NCBI RefSeq assembly: GCF_000152805.1
Contig: NZ_CH902578.1
Location: forward strand, 156,674-220,673
From: Maritimibacter alkaliphilus HTCC2654
GTDB lineage: Bacteria; Pseudomonadota; Alphaproteobacteria; Rhodobacterales; Rhodobacteraceae
DNA length: 64,000 bases
Direction of reading: 5' to 3'
The notes under the pieces were generated by a model. It did no database searches, was not told the DNA's origin, and was given only the letters and a program-made list of their open reading frames with translations. The translations under genes were made by a program, and so were the position numbers. Shown one piece after another: positions 9,494-17,808 of the stretch (position 1 is its first letter; every line of letters begins with the position of its first letter).

Positions 9494-9907
9494 ATGCTCA
9501 CACCGTTTCATCTGGCGATCCATGTCACCGATCTGGAGGACGCGCGGGGGTTCTATGGCGGGGTTCTGGGCTGCACCGAAGGGCGCTCGACCGAAACATG
9601 GGTCGATTTCGATTTCTTCGGCCATCAGTTGAGCCTTCATCGCGGCACGCCCTTCGCGACGACGAACACCGGGAAGGTGGGCGAGCACATGGTGCCGATG
9701 CCGCATCTGGGCCTCGTGCTGGCACTGGACGACTGGCGCGCGCTGGCGGACCGGCTTGAGGCGGCGGGGACCGATTGGATCATCCCGCCGTCGGTGCGGT
9801 TCGAGGGCGAGCCGGGCGAACAATGGACGATGTTCTTCCGCGATCCGGCCGGCAACCCCATCGAGATCAAGGGATATGCCGACATGGCCGGGGTTTTCGC
9901 GACCTGA
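9494..9907 (+). CDS. VOC (glyoxalase/bleomycin-resistance) family protein
   Basis: A 137-residue single-domain vicinal-oxygen-chelate protein starting MLTPFHLAIHVTDLEDAR. GAGGAGGGG lies 4 bases upstream of this ATG, which decides against an earlier in-frame ATG. The N-terminal HLAIHVTDL segment and the C-terminal DPAGNPIEIKGY segment carry the metal-ligand His and Glu of the family. Substrate unknown. It diverges from metY. Confidence 0.88.
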   Translation: MLTPFHLAIHVTDLEDARGFYGGVLGCTEGRSTETWVDFDFFGHQLSLHRGTPFATTNTGKVGEHMVPMPHLGLVLALDDWRALADRLEAAGTDWIIPPSVRFEGEPGEQWTMFFRDPAGNPIEIKGYADMAGVFAT

Positions 9908-9915
9908 CGCACGGG

Positions 9916-10431
9916 TCAGGCGTTCTGCGGACCGGCCCCGGCGAGGGTGAGAGCATGGTCGCGCAGGTCGTCGGGCCAGCCGTCCATCGCGTCCGCGAAG
10001 CCGCGTAGGTCGCCCGCGTAGAGCGCGCGGATCGCCTCTTCGAACCGCGGCAGGTTTCCCGCGATGGCGGACAGGAATCGATAGGCGCGGTCGGGTGCGC
10101 GCGGGTCATCCGTGGGGGCCGCGTTCATGGCGTCGTCCACGATGCGCCGCAAAGCCGCGGACGCGCCACCGCGCTGGCCCGCCAACCAGTCCCAATGGCG
10201 CGGCAGCAGCGTGATCTCGCGCGCCTTGACGCCCATCTTAGGCCTGCCGCGCGGGGCAGGTGCAGGCGTGCCTGACAGGTTCAGGTCGGTTTCCCGCCCG
10301 GTCAGGTCTGAGAACACCAGCAATCCCTCGGGATGCGGTCCGAGCGGGGCAAGGTCGGTTTCGAGCGCGCGGCGCGTGCCCGATGCAAGGCGTTTTGTGC
10401 CCTGAAAGGCGGTGAAGGTTTCTTCGGTCAT
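9916..10431 (-). CDS. DUF2239 family protein
   Basis: A 171-residue protein beginning MTEETFTAF. The segment GRPKMGVKAREITLLPRHWDWLAGQRGGASAALR (about residues 67-100) matches the hallmark of DUF2239 proteins as I recall them, where a GRPK/LLPRHWDWL block is nearly invariant. The longer open frame upstream is rejected because it runs through the divergent promoter. Function unknown. It diverges from a GIY-YIG-like gene over a 60-base gap with a strong inverted repeat. Confidence 0.82.
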   Translation of the reverse strand: MTEETFTAFQGTKRLASGTRRALETDLAPLGPHPEGLLVFSDLTGRETDLNLSGTPAPAPRGRPKMGVKAREITLLPRHWDWLAGQRGGASAALRRIVDDAMNAAPTDDPRAPDRAYRFLSAIAGNLPRFEEAIRALYAGDLRGFADAMDGWPDDLRDHALTLAGAGPQNA

Positions 10432-10439
10432 GTATTTAC

Positions 10440-10477
10440 ACCCGGATAAAATTATGGAACGTGGATAACATCCGGGT
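10440..10477. promoter_or_regulatory. Candidate operator in DUF2239/GIY-YIG divergent promoter
   Basis: Perfect 8-bp inverted repeat ACCCGGAT (10440-10447) and ATCCGGGT (10470-10477). Between the arms there is another GTGGATAACA half-site (10461-10470), so three related GGATAA-like half-sites occur in 40 bases. The dyad covers almost the whole 60-base gap and could control both genes. Confidence 0.5.
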
Positions 10478-10491
10478 AAAAAGGTGGCAAG

Positions 10492-10827
10492 ATGGCTGTG
10501 TCGAAGGATCAAAAGCGGGCGGCGAAAGCGGCGTGGAGCGAGCGCAAGGCGGACTGGGCGATCTGCATCGTCCGCATCGGCGCGGCGATGTGGGTCAAGG
10601 CGGTGTCCGATGCCGCCGCACTGGAACGGCGGTTGTCGTTCATGCTGCGCACGGGCGGCGCCAACAGCGCGCCCGCCGGGATGCAGACGGCGTTTCGTGA
10701 GGAGGGGACCGTCACGGTCGAGGTGGTCGAGCGGTTGGACGACGACCTTTCCGACATGGCGCGCGAGACGCTTGTGAAGGACCGGATCGCGCACTGGGCG
10801 GACGAGCTGGGCGCGACCCCGTTCTAG
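10492..10827 (+). CDS. GIY-YIG-like family protein, catalytic motif not conserved
   Basis: A 111-residue protein. The N-terminal KRAAKAAWSERK and the ordering of WV, LRTG, VVERLDD, LVKDRIAHWADELGA match a family of small alphaproteobacterial GIY-YIG proteins as I recall it. The usual GIY is AIC here and the usual YVG/WVG is WVK, so nuclease activity is doubtful. AAGG lies 7-10 bases before the start. It diverges from the DUF2239 gene and probably shares its operator. Confidence 0.6.
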   Translation: MAVSKDQKRAAKAAWSERKADWAICIVRIGAAMWVKAVSDAAALERRLSFMLRTGGANSAPAGMQTAFREEGTVTVEVVERLDDDLSDMARETLVKDRIAHWADELGATPF

Positions 10828-10830
10828 CGG

Positions 10831-11844
10831 TCACCGCATCCAGAACCCTTCGCGTTTGATCTGGTTGCGGATCATCTTTTCCATCGGCGGCAGGTCGTCA
10901 CGGTCGAACATCCCGCGCACTTTGTGGCCGCGCCCCTGATAGATCATGCGCAGCATAGGCTCATGGTTTTTCAGGACTTTCTTGACCTTGTTGGGGGCGG
11001 CGGCGATCTCCAGCGCCGTGATCGTCGCGTCCGACTCGCGGGCATAGGCCAGCGGCAGGACGCGCCAGTGGCAGGTGATGTCGCCGTCCAGCCCGGCAAG
11101 CTCCGGCCCCGGACGCCCGCCCCCCATCGCATGAATGACGAGGGGCAAGGCGATCTGGTCGAGCCAGGGATAGATCTCCTGACACACCAGCGCCTCGGGC
11201 GCGTCGTCGCGGATGGTGAGTGCGATGTCGAGATAGCGGTCGCGGAAGGCGGCGGGATCGGCCCCAAAGAACCAGCCTGCGTTGAAATACAGGTATCGGC
11301 CCCAGTATTCGTCCGGTTCCGACAGGTCGAGCGAGCTTTCGAAATCCAACCCGAAACGGTCGTAGAGCGATTTCCACGTGTCCGTGTAACCGGGGCCATA
11401 CAGTTCGATCTGCGGCCACGTGCCTTCGCGGTTCATCGAGGCCGAGGGGCGGGCGAAGTCGAAGGGCACCCGCGACAGCGGGCCGGTGACCACCGTGTCG
11501 CTGTCGAAAAAGACGAAGGGCTCGCCAGCGGGCAGGGCCGCCAGACCTTCGATCTTGTTGCCGTTCGAATAGGACGCGCCGAAATGCACGCTTTCGAACG
11601 GAACGATTTCGGCGCCCTGTTCTTCGAGCGCCGCGCGCTGGTCGCCCGACAGGCGCGGGTCGTCGGGCCAGAGCGGGCCGGGCTGCGGTTCGGCCACGAT
11701 CAGGCGTCCGGGGAAGTCTGGGTCGTGTTTGCGCAGGGAGGCCGCGAACAAAAGCGCCTCGTATCCGACCCGTCCCGCCTGTCCGATGATCAGCACGTTG
11801 AACGGGTGCGGCACACCGCTGCTTTTTTTCGCCGCTTTCGCCAT
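10831..11844 (-). CDS. GT-A-like (nucleotide-diphospho-sugar transferase fold) protein
   Basis: A 337-residue cytoplasmic protein. After the Lys/Ser-rich start, FNVLIIGQAGRVGYEALLFAASLRK is followed by FVFFDSDTVV (about residue 108), a DxD-type motif of GT-A glycosyltransferases. HAMGGGRPG and CHWRVLPL follow, and the C-terminus is basic. No signal peptide is visible. The start MAKAAKKSSG was preferred over an ATG 14 codons upstream because the residues before it look non-coding. Substrate unknown; the glycosyltransferase call is fold-level inference. Confidence 0.55.
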   Translation of the reverse strand: MAKAAKKSSGVPHPFNVLIIGQAGRVGYEALLFAASLRKHDPDFPGRLIVAEPQPGPLWPDDPRLSGDQRAALEEQGAEIVPFESVHFGASYSNGNKIEGLAALPAGEPFVFFDSDTVVTGPLSRVPFDFARPSASMNREGTWPQIELYGPGYTDTWKSLYDRFGLDFESSLDLSEPDEYWGRYLYFNAGWFFGADPAAFRDRYLDIALTIRDDAPEALVCQEIYPWLDQIALPLVIHAMGGGRPGPELAGLDGDITCHWRVLPLAYARESDATITALEIAAAPNKVKKVLKNHEPMLRMIYQGRGHKVRGMFDRDDLPPMEKMIRNQIKREGFWMR

Positions 11845-11969
11845 GAACTGTCGCCTGTCTTTGCCCGGTCCCGGATTTTCTGCCACTATAGGCTCAGGCC
11901 GGACGCGGAAAAAGCGTCCATCGGGGCCGGGGCGTGAGAGACCCGAAAAACAGCGAGGGCGACAGGCAG

Positions 11970-12374
11970 ATGAGAAAGCTCAGGACGGTGGCGCTGGCCA
12001 CGGCGACGGTGGTGGCGGGCCTCGTGCCCGCGGCGGCGCAGGATGCCAAGCAGATCCTGTCGATGACCAAGGCCAACTGGGTGGCCGTGCGTGAATACGA
12101 CGGCCGCGATCTCTTGTATTTCACCAACCTGCTGGCCTGGCGCTGCGGGGTCGACCGCATCCGGTTCTCGGTGAACGGCGAACGGCTGGGCGCGCTCGAA
12201 CACGAGCCGTGCCATGAGGACGAGGCGTCGCCCAATGCACTCTATTCCGAAGACATCCTGCCCTATCTCACCTATCCGCTCGGATCGGTCCAAAGCGTGA
12301 CGGTCGAGGTGTCGTTCCCGGATGGGAGCGAGGAGCGTGGCGAATATCAGCGCGGGTCCGTGCTGATCCGCTAG
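11970..12374 (+). CDS. Small secreted protein of unknown function
   Basis: A 134-residue protein with a clear signal peptide (MRKLRTVALATATVVAGL, cleavage near AAAQD). The mature part has two cysteines (WRCGVDR and EPCHED) that could form a periplasmic disulfide, and a beta-rich look (VRFSVNG, VTVEVSFPDGS). I do not recognise the family. The start follows GGCAG-rich sequence; an earlier ATG would place charged residues before the signal peptide. It ends 4 bases into the flavin reductase gene on the other strand. Confidence 0.7.
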   Translation: MRKLRTVALATATVVAGLVPAAAQDAKQILSMTKANWVAVREYDGRDLLYFTNLLAWRCGVDRIRFSVNGERLGALEHEPCHEDEASPNALYSEDILPYLTYPLGSVQSVTVEVSFPDGSEERGEYQRGSVLIR

Positions 12375-12868
12375 TCCTGATGCAGGAAGTTGCCCCAGTT
12401 CCCCGCCATGAACACGCGGGGGGTGGCGGGCGTGGTCGTCACCCGGTCGACATGGCCGATGATGACGGTGTGGTCGCCCGCGTCGATCCGGTCGCGGATG
12501 TGGCATTCGAACCGGGCCGGGCAGTTTTCGATCAGCGGCACGTCCTTGTCCGAGGTGATCCAGTCGAACCCTTCGAAGGCCTCGGCGGTCCTTGTGAAGC
12601 CAAGCGCGACCTCGTCCTGATCCTCGCCCATGATATGCAGCGCGAAATTCGAGGCCGAGGCCATGGCGTCGTGACGGCGCGAGGCCTTGGCCGGGCACCA
12701 CAGGATAAGCGGCGGGTCCATCGAAACGCTGGTGAAGCTGTTCACGGTGATCCCCATCGGGCCACGCGGCGTCATGCAGGTGACGACCGTGACGCCGGTC
12801 GCGAACAGGCCAAGCGCCTCGCGCATCTGCCGTTGGGTGTCCGGCGCGGGAATGAAGCTGTCGATCAT
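12371..12868 (-). CDS. Flavin reductase family protein
   Basis: A 165-residue FMN-binding split-barrel protein of the HpaC/flavin-reductase type. LGLFATGVTVVTCMTPRGPMGITVNSFTSVSMDPPLI is characteristic and C-terminal FMAGNWGNF fits. It would reduce flavin with NAD(P)H for a partner monooxygenase. It is transcribed after the fused YeeE/YedE gene (62-base gap), possibly as one unit, so a link to sulfur metabolism is possible but unproven. Confidence 0.88.
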   Translation of the reverse strand: MIDSFIPAPDTQRQMREALGLFATGVTVVTCMTPRGPMGITVNSFTSVSMDPPLILWCPAKASRRHDAMASASNFALHIMGEDQDEVALGFTRTAEAFEGFDWITSDKDVPLIENCPARFECHIRDRIDAGDHTVIIGHVDRVTTTPATPRVFMAGNWGNFLHQD

Positions 12869-12930
12869 ATCTCACCTGCTCGCGTTCGTCGCGACCCTAT
12901 TCGAGATACGGACCGGATTGAAGGCCGGTT

Positions 12931-13992
12931 CTATTCCGCCGGCTGAAAGCCCGAGATAAGCTGGCGCAGGCCGAACGCGGCACCGGCCATGATGGCGAGG
13001 AAGGTGACGGGGGCGCCGACGTAGAGCACGGAAAAGCCCGACAGGCCCTGGCCAATGGAACAGCCGAACGCGATCACCGCGCCGAAGCCCATCAGAACCG
13101 CCCCGCCGATCTGACGTTTGAGTTCGCGCGGGTCCTCGCAGGCCTCCCACCGGAAATGACCCTTGAGGGCCGAGCCGATGAAGGCACCCGCGAGCACGCC
13201 CGCCACGCTGCCCACGCCGAAATTGAGCGAGGTGCCCGAGGCGGTCATGAGATACAGGATCGTGTCGCCCAGAGGCGCGGAATAGGTGTGGCTTTCCACC
13301 GGGATCGCCGCGAAGCCCGTGTTGGCGATCCATTGCGTCCCGCCCCAGCCGACGACGACGGCGAGGCCGGCGACGACCGACCAGACGGCCTTCATCCGGG
13401 CCTTGCGCATTTCGGGCGAGGTGAACATCGCCGCGATGACGATCAGGCCGAGCGCGATGCCGAAGGTCGGCGCGGACAGGCCGGTGAGGTGTTCGATGTA
13501 ATGCGCGATCCCCGGCACGGTCTCGCCCGGATCGAGGGGGCGTACAGGGAAGGCGAGGACGCGAAGATTGGCGAGGGGGCCGGATATGGCGACATAGGCG
13601 GCCAGCCCCATGACCAGCACGATGACGAAAGACCTGAGGTCACCGCCGCCAAGGCGGGCGAGCGCCCCGAAGCCGCAGTTTCCGGCCAGCGCCATGCCAT
13701 AGCCGAACACCAGACCGCCGACGACCGAGGCCCACGGCACCCAGCCGAACTGGAGGTAACTGGCCGCGCGGGCATCGAGCAGACCCATCTGCATGAGCGC
13801 GAAACTGCCCGCGATGGCCGTGCCGATCGCGATGCCCCACATCCGCATCCTGACCGTCGAGCCGGCATAGAGAATGTCCTCGATCGCGCCCAGCGTGCAG
13901 AAGCGCCCCAGCCGGGCGGCAAGGCCGAGCATGATGCCGCCGACCAGACCGACGAGGGCCGCGACGTTGGATTCGCCCAGCAGTTCGAGCAT
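12931..13992 (-). CDS. Fused YeeE/YedE-family sulfur transporter
   Basis: A polytopic membrane protein of 353 residues with two YeeE/YedE (DUF395) halves. Three conserved cysteine segments are visible: RLGRFCTLGAIED, ALAGNCGFGALARLGGG and AVIAFGCSIGQGLSGFS. In the thiosulfate transporter TsuA such cysteines relay thiosulfate through the channel. It would import thiosulfate or a related sulfur species. GGGAGG lies 8 bases before the start. It diverges away from soxR, and a CATTC-AATC-GAATG palindrome lies about 60 bases upstream of the start. Confidence 0.88.
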   Translation of the reverse strand: MLELLGESNVAALVGLVGGIMLGLAARLGRFCTLGAIEDILYAGSTVRMRMWGIAIGTAIAGSFALMQMGLLDARAASYLQFGWVPWASVVGGLVFGYGMALAGNCGFGALARLGGGDLRSFVIVLVMGLAAYVAISGPLANLRVLAFPVRPLDPGETVPGIAHYIEHLTGLSAPTFGIALGLIVIAAMFTSPEMRKARMKAVWSVVAGLAVVVGWGGTQWIANTGFAAIPVESHTYSAPLGDTILYLMTASGTSLNFGVGSVAGVLAGAFIGSALKGHFRWEACEDPRELKRQIGGAVLMGFGAVIAFGCSIGQGLSGFSVLYVGAPVTFLAIMAGAAFGLRQLISGFQPAE

Positions 13993-14053
13993 GTGGTGCC
14001 TCCCGCGAACCGCAGTCCTCCCAGAGCCGGGGGCGGTTCCTCCCCGACGTCTT

Positions 14054-14067
14054 CATTCAATCGAATG
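14054..14067. promoter_or_regulatory. ATTC/GAAT palindrome before yeeE
   Basis: CATTC-AATC-GAATG, 5-bp arms around a 4-base centre, about 60 bases upstream of the fused YeeE/YedE start. The half-sites match those of the SqrR-type operators in this island but the spacing is 4, not 8, so assignment is tentative. Confidence 0.4.
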
Positions 14068-14114
14068 TGGTGGTGGGTTTGCAAGCAAATCCGTCGCTGC
14101 GGCGCAGTGACGGG

Positions 14115-14519
14115 TTACTCGGCGGCCTTCGACTTGCCCTGATCGACCGAGCAGAACATGTCGTAGATGACTTCCAGAACGCGCCGGGGCCGGTCGTCGG
14201 CGAGGGAGTAATAGATCGCCTTGCCGTCACGGCGCGGTGTCACCAACCCTTCGAGCCTGAGCCGGGCGAGTTGCTGGCTCACCGCAGCCTGACGGGCCGA
14301 CAGGAGTTCTTCGAGCTCGGTCACGGATTTTTCGCCGGTCACCAGATGGCACAGGATCATGAGCCGGCCTTCGTGGCTGATCGCCTTGAGAAAGGCCGAA
14401 GCGTCGCAGGCGGACGTAATCATCTTGTCCATGTCCTCGTCGGACATATCAGGTGTGATTACGGGAAGGGCCATCATCGGGTCCTGATTGTTGAGCGTTT
14501 CGCTAGAAGTTAAATCCAT
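14115..14519 (-). CDS. soxR: ArsR-family thiol-switch repressor of sox genes
   Basis: A 134-residue winged-helix repressor of the SoxR/SqrR/BigR group. The helix-turn-helix is SARQAAVSQQLARLRLEGLV (about residues 74-93). Cys57 (ILCHL) and Cys123 (MFCSV) are 66 residues apart, the same spacing as the Cys41/Cys107 polysulfide switch of Rhodobacter capsulatus SqrR. Persulfide formation between them would release DNA. Met15 or Met16 are alternative starts. It follows soxS on the minus strand, diverging from soxVW. Confidence 0.93.
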   Translation of the reverse strand: MDLTSSETLNNQDPMMALPVITPDMSDEDMDKMITSACDASAFLKAISHEGRLMILCHLVTGEKSVTELEELLSARQAAVSQQLARLRLEGLVTPRRDGKAIYYSLADDRPRRVLEVIYDMFCSVDQGKSKAAE

Positions 14520-14558
14520 CGGGTCTATCCATGCAAATATTAACGTTCGAGCCTGCGT

Positions 14559-14933
14559 TCAACCATCCGCCTGTGTTGCCGGATCGAAACCGATCTGCGC
14601 TTTCAGCATCATCCCGAGCAGGCCCCAGAAGAAATCTTCGCCCGGATAGCCTTCGATCCGGGCCAGTTCGGCACCGTCCTCGACCAGCACGAAGGTCGGC
14701 GTGAAGTTCACCGGGCGGGCGAAGTCGAACTCCGTGCGCCCCTTTTGCACATCGACCAGCTGCACGCGCACCAGCGGCGCGGCCTGTCCTTCGGGGGTCT
14801 TCGGGTAGATCTCGGACAGCTCGGTATCCCATTGGCGGCAATAGGCGCAGCCGGGCTGTTCGACCATGACGAGGTCGGCCGCCAAAGCGGGTAGGGCGGC
14901 GAAGATCGCGAAAAGGGCGGCCAGAGCACGCAT
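14559..14933 (-). CDS. soxS: Periplasmic thioredoxin-like protein SoxS
   Basis: A 124-residue exported thioredoxin-like protein with a signal peptide (to about LPALAA, residue 18), redox motif CAYC (about 29-32) in MVEQPGCAYCRQW, and cis-Pro segment NFTPTFVL. In Paracoccus SoxS keeps SoxYZ reduced and active, receiving electrons through SoxV. It lies ahead of soxR in a two-gene minus-strand unit that diverges from soxV over 89 bases, the arrangement known from Paracoccus sox clusters. Confidence 0.92.
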   Translation of the reverse strand: MRALAALFAIFAALPALAADLVMVEQPGCAYCRQWDTELSEIYPKTPEGQAAPLVRVQLVDVQKGRTEFDFARPVNFTPTFVLVEDGAELARIEGYPGEDFFWGLLGMMLKAQIGFDPATQADG

Positions 14934-14972
14934 CGAAATTTCCGAGTTGACCAGACGATTTCAAAAAACATA

Positions 14973-14988
14973 ATTCGTTTATGCGATT
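14973..14988. promoter_or_regulatory. Near-match ATTC-N8-GAAT site, soxS/soxV
   Basis: ATTC-GTTTATGC-GATT in the divergent soxS/soxV gap, one base off the ATTC-N8-GAAT dyad. This is where SoxR operators are known in related sox clusters. Candidate binding site for autoregulation and control of soxVW. Confidence 0.5.
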
Positions 14989-15022
14989 TGTTCAAGAACG
15001 GAACGGTCGCGTGGGAGGTTCT

Positions 15023-15763
15023 ATGTTCGGTGACATTTCCTATGGCGGGGCCGCATTGGCGGGACTGGTGGCGTTCTTCACGCCCTGCATTCTGCCGATG
15101 GTGCCATTCTACCTGAGTTACATGGCCGGGATCTCGATGGCGCAGCTGACGGGCGAGGGCGACATCCAGCCCGGTGCGCAGCGTCGTCTCGTCGTCTCGG
15201 CGCTGTTCTTCGCGCTCGGCGTGACCACGATCTTCGGGCTTTTGGGCCTGGGCGCCACGGCCGCCGGGCAGGCCTTCGCCCAGTGGAAGCAGGAGTTAAG
15301 CTGGATCGCGGCTGCCGTCATCTTCGTCTTCGGCCTGCATTTCCTGCACGTCATCCGTATCCCGTTCCTGATGCGCGAGGCGCGGATGCAGTCCAAGGCG
15401 GACCCGTCCACCATCGTCGGGGCCTATGTCATGGGTCTGGCCTTCGGCTTCGGCTGGACGGCCTGCGTCGGGCCGGTGCTGGCCTCGATCCTGATGATCG
15501 CCGCGATGAAGGACAGCCTGTGGCAGGGGGGAAGCCTGCTTATCACCTTCGGCCTCGGCATGACCGCGCCCTTCGTGATCGCGGCGGTCTTCGCCAAGCC
15601 GTTCCTCGCCTTCATGGCGCGCAACCGCAAATACATGCCATACGTGGAAAAGGTCATGGGCGTCATGCTCATCCTCTTCGCCGTGCTCATCGCCACGGGA
15701 TCGGTCAACACGATCTCGAACTGGCTTATCGAAACCTTCCCCGTGTTTTCGAACATGGGCTGA
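15023..15763 (+). CDS. soxV: CcdA-type thiol transporter SoxV
   Basis: A 246-residue inner membrane protein of the CcdA/DsbD-beta family with six predicted helices. The two redox cysteines are in AFFTPCILPMVPFY and FGWTACVGPVLASIL. It carries reductant from cytoplasmic thioredoxin to periplasmic SoxS/SoxW. I chose the ATG preceded by GGGAGG (4-8 bases) rather than the ATG 42 bases upstream, which lacks a ribosome site and falls in the promoter. First gene of the rightward sox transcript. Confidence 0.94.
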   Translation: MFGDISYGGAALAGLVAFFTPCILPMVPFYLSYMAGISMAQLTGEGDIQPGAQRRLVVSALFFALGVTTIFGLLGLGATAAGQAFAQWKQELSWIAAAVIFVFGLHFLHVIRIPFLMREARMQSKADPSTIVGAYVMGLAFGFGWTACVGPVLASILMIAAMKDSLWQGGSLLITFGLGMTAPFVIAAVFAKPFLAFMARNRKYMPYVEKVMGVMLILFAVLIATGSVNTISNWLIETFPVFSNMG

Positions 15764-15777
15764 CGGGAGATCTGACA

Positions 15778-16365
15778 ATGCGCTTTCTGACGACCATCGC
15801 CGCCGCCGTGTTTCTGGCGCTTCCCGCCTTCGCCGCCACGATGGGCGACGACGGGCTGCACAAGGCCGAGTGGATGCACGAGACGTTCAAGGATATGTCC
15901 GAAGATCTTGCCGATGCCGAGGCCGAGGGCAAACGCCTTTTGGTGATCTGGGAGCAGCGCGGCTGCGTCTATTGCCGCAAGATGCATGAGGAGGTGTTTC
16001 CGGTTCAGGCGATCCACGACAAGCTGATGGACGACTATTACGTGATCCAGATGAACATGTTCGGCGATGTCGAGGTGACCGACTTCGACGGCGAGGCGCT
16101 GTCGGAAAAGGAAATGGCGCTGAAATGGGGGGTGATGTTCACGCCCACCATGATGTTCTTCCCGCCGGAAGCCGAGGTGGCCGCGGGCACGACCGGTCGC
16201 GAGGCGGCGGTCGTCGTGATGCCGGGGGCCTTCGGCAAGTCGACCACCGACCATCTGCTCGATTGGGTGCTGGAAGAGGGCTACAAGGGCGACGAAAACT
16301 TCCAGAAATACCATTACGAGCGTTTCAATGCCGAACAGGCCAATGGAACGGCTTTGTCGGATTAA
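15778..16365 (+). CDS. soxW: Periplasmic thioredoxin SoxW
   Basis: A 195-residue exported thioredoxin-like protein: signal peptide to about residue 20 (AFAAT), redox motif CVYC in WEQRGCVYCRKMHEEVF (about 62-65), cis-Pro in FTPTMMFF. In Paracoccus SoxW is the second periplasmic acceptor of SoxV. It starts 14 bases after soxV. The 133 bases that follow contain the soxX promoter region. Confidence 0.93.
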   Translation: MRFLTTIAAAVFLALPAFAATMGDDGLHKAEWMHETFKDMSEDLADAEAEGKRLLVIWEQRGCVYCRKMHEEVFPVQAIHDKLMDDYYVIQMNMFGDVEVTDFDGEALSEKEMALKWGVMFTPTMMFFPPEAEVAAGTTGREAAVVVMPGAFGKSTTDHLLDWVLEEGYKGDENFQKYHYERFNAEQANGTALSD

Positions 16366-16418
16366 TCGAGTCTCACTTCAAAAATAATGCGCGACATCAG
16401 TGCCTTGTTAACGAAATC

Positions 16419-16434
16419 ATTCACAAAGAAGAAT
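16419..16434. promoter_or_regulatory. ATTC-N8-GAAT operator before soxX
   Basis: Exact ATTC-ACAAAGAA-GAAT, 64 bases before the soxX start. It overlaps a second dyad, TCACAAA (16421-16427) with TTTGTGA (16434-16440). ATTCACAAA recurs at 16473-16481. The pattern equals the SqrR operator I recall for R. capsulatus; SoxR encoded nearby is the likely binder. Confidence 0.65.
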
Positions 16435-16498
16435 TTGTGATTGGCAAGTTGTCGCAGGTGGCATACAGTCGTATTCACAAATCGTGATGGGAGGAATC

Positions 16499-16978
16499 AT
16501 GAAGCGGACAATGATCGCGCTCGCCGCGTTCGCGATGGGGACCGGGGCGGCTTTCGCCGAAGAGACGGCTCCCGAGAACGTGTCGTTCGACGGCTACGAA
16601 GTGGCCGAGTCGCTGACCGGCGTGCCGGGCGACCCGGAAAAAGGTCGCGAAATCATGACCAACAAATCTGCGGGCAACTGCATCTCGTGCCATGCGGCCG
16701 AGGCCTATGCCGACGTGCCGTTCCACGGCGAGGTCGGGCCGGTGCTCGACGGGGCCGGGGATCGCTGGAGCGAGGCCGAGCTTCGCGGGCTGGTCGTCAA
16801 TGCCAAGATGGCGTTCGACGGCACGGTGATGCCCGCGTTCTACAAGACCGACGGGTTCACACGCCTTGGCGATGCCTTCACCGGCAAAGCCTGGCCGGAA
16901 GGAGAGCCGGTGACGCCGCTTCTTACCGCGCAAGAGGTCGAAGATGTGGTCGCCTACCTGAAGACACTCACCGAGTGA
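16499..16978 (+). CDS. soxX: Sulfur-oxidation cytochrome c subunit SoxX
   Basis: Monohaem subunit of the SoxXA cytochrome that attaches thiosulfate to the SoxY carrier cysteine in the periplasm. 159 residues with a signal peptide (to about AAFAEE, residue 21), haem site CISCH at residues 61-65 and the distal methionine likely in GTVMPAFYK. GGGAGG stands 4-9 bases before the chosen ATG. It opens the soxXYZA block and has its own promoter region with a candidate SoxR operator. Confidence 0.96.
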   Translation: MKRTMIALAAFAMGTGAAFAEETAPENVSFDGYEVAESLTGVPGDPEKGREIMTNKSAGNCISCHAAEAYADVPFHGEVGPVLDGAGDRWSEAELRGLVVNAKMAFDGTVMPAFYKTDGFTRLGDAFTGKAWPEGEPVTPLLTAQEVEDVVAYLKTLTE

Positions 16979-17012
16979 GCCGGGCGGCGGACAGACTAAT
17001 CAGGAGAGACAC

Positions 17013-17429
17013 ATGAAACTCACACGACGTGATGCACTGGCCTGGGGCCTCGGCGCGACTGCCGTCGCCATGCTGCCGATGCGCGCATTCGCGGCGGCGG
17101 ACGACGCCATCGCGGCATTCACCGGCGGGGCCGACGTGGGCGAAGGCGACATCAGCCTCGACGCGCCGGAAATCGCCGAAAACGGCAACACGGTTCCGGT
17201 GACGGTCGCCGCTCCGGGTGCGGTCGCGATCCGCATTCTGGCGGCGGGCAACCCGACGCCGGGCGTGGCCACCTTCAACTTCGGCCCTGCGGCGGGCAGC
17301 CAGTCGGCCTCGACCCGCATCCGGCTCGCCGGCACGCAGGACGTCATCGCCATCGCGCAGATGGAAGATGGCAGCTTCATCCAGACCGCCAAGACCGTGA
17401 AGGTCACCATCGGCGGCTGTGGCGGCTAA
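17013..17429 (+). CDS. soxY: Sulfur carrier subunit SoxY
   Basis: The covalent sulfur carrier of the Sox system. 138 residues with a Tat signal (LTRRDALAWGLG, cleavage near AFAA) and the diagnostic C-terminal GGCGG, whose cysteine carries the bound sulfane and sulfonate. It forms a heterodimer with SoxZ, encoded 24 bases downstream, and travels to the periplasm folded with it. GGAGAG lies before the start. Confidence 0.98.
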   Translation: MKLTRRDALAWGLGATAVAMLPMRAFAAADDAIAAFTGGADVGEGDISLDAPEIAENGNTVPVTVAAPGAVAIRILAAGNPTPGVATFNFGPAAGSQSASTRIRLAGTQDVIAIAQMEDGSFIQTAKTVKVTIGGCGG

Positions 17430-17453
17430 TCAGCGGAAACAGGAGTAAAAACA

Positions 17454-17783
17454 ATGGCATCTGGTGTTAAACCCCGCGTCAAATCTCCCAAGACCGCTGC
17501 GGCGGGCGAAGTTGTGACGCTCAAGACCCTCATCAGTCACCCGATGGAATCGGGCCAGCGCAAGGATAGCGACGGCAACGTCATTCCGCGCTCGATCATC
17601 AACCGTTTCACCTGCGAACTGAACGGAAACATGGTCGTCGACGTGACGCTGGAACCGGCGATCTCGACCAACCCCTACTTCGAATTCGAAGCCAAGGTGG
17701 ATGCGACCGGCGAGTTCAAGTTCACGTGGTACGACGACGACGGCGACGTCTACGAAGACACGCAAGCCATCGAAGTTGCCTGA
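17454..17783 (+). CDS. soxZ: Sulfur carrier partner SoxZ
   Basis: A 109-residue immunoglobulin-fold protein without signal peptide that pairs with SoxY and is exported with it. The segments LISHPMESGQRKDS, PRSIINRFTCELNG and FKFTWYDDDGDVYED are typical of SoxZ. It sits between soxY and soxA with short gaps. Confidence 0.97.
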   Translation: MASGVKPRVKSPKTAAAGEVVTLKTLISHPMESGQRKDSDGNVIPRSIINRFTCELNGNMVVDVTLEPAISTNPYFEFEAKVDATGEFKFTWYDDDGDVYEDTQAIEVA

Positions 17784-17808
17784 AACCGGCACGCAGGGAG
17801 GAGACATA

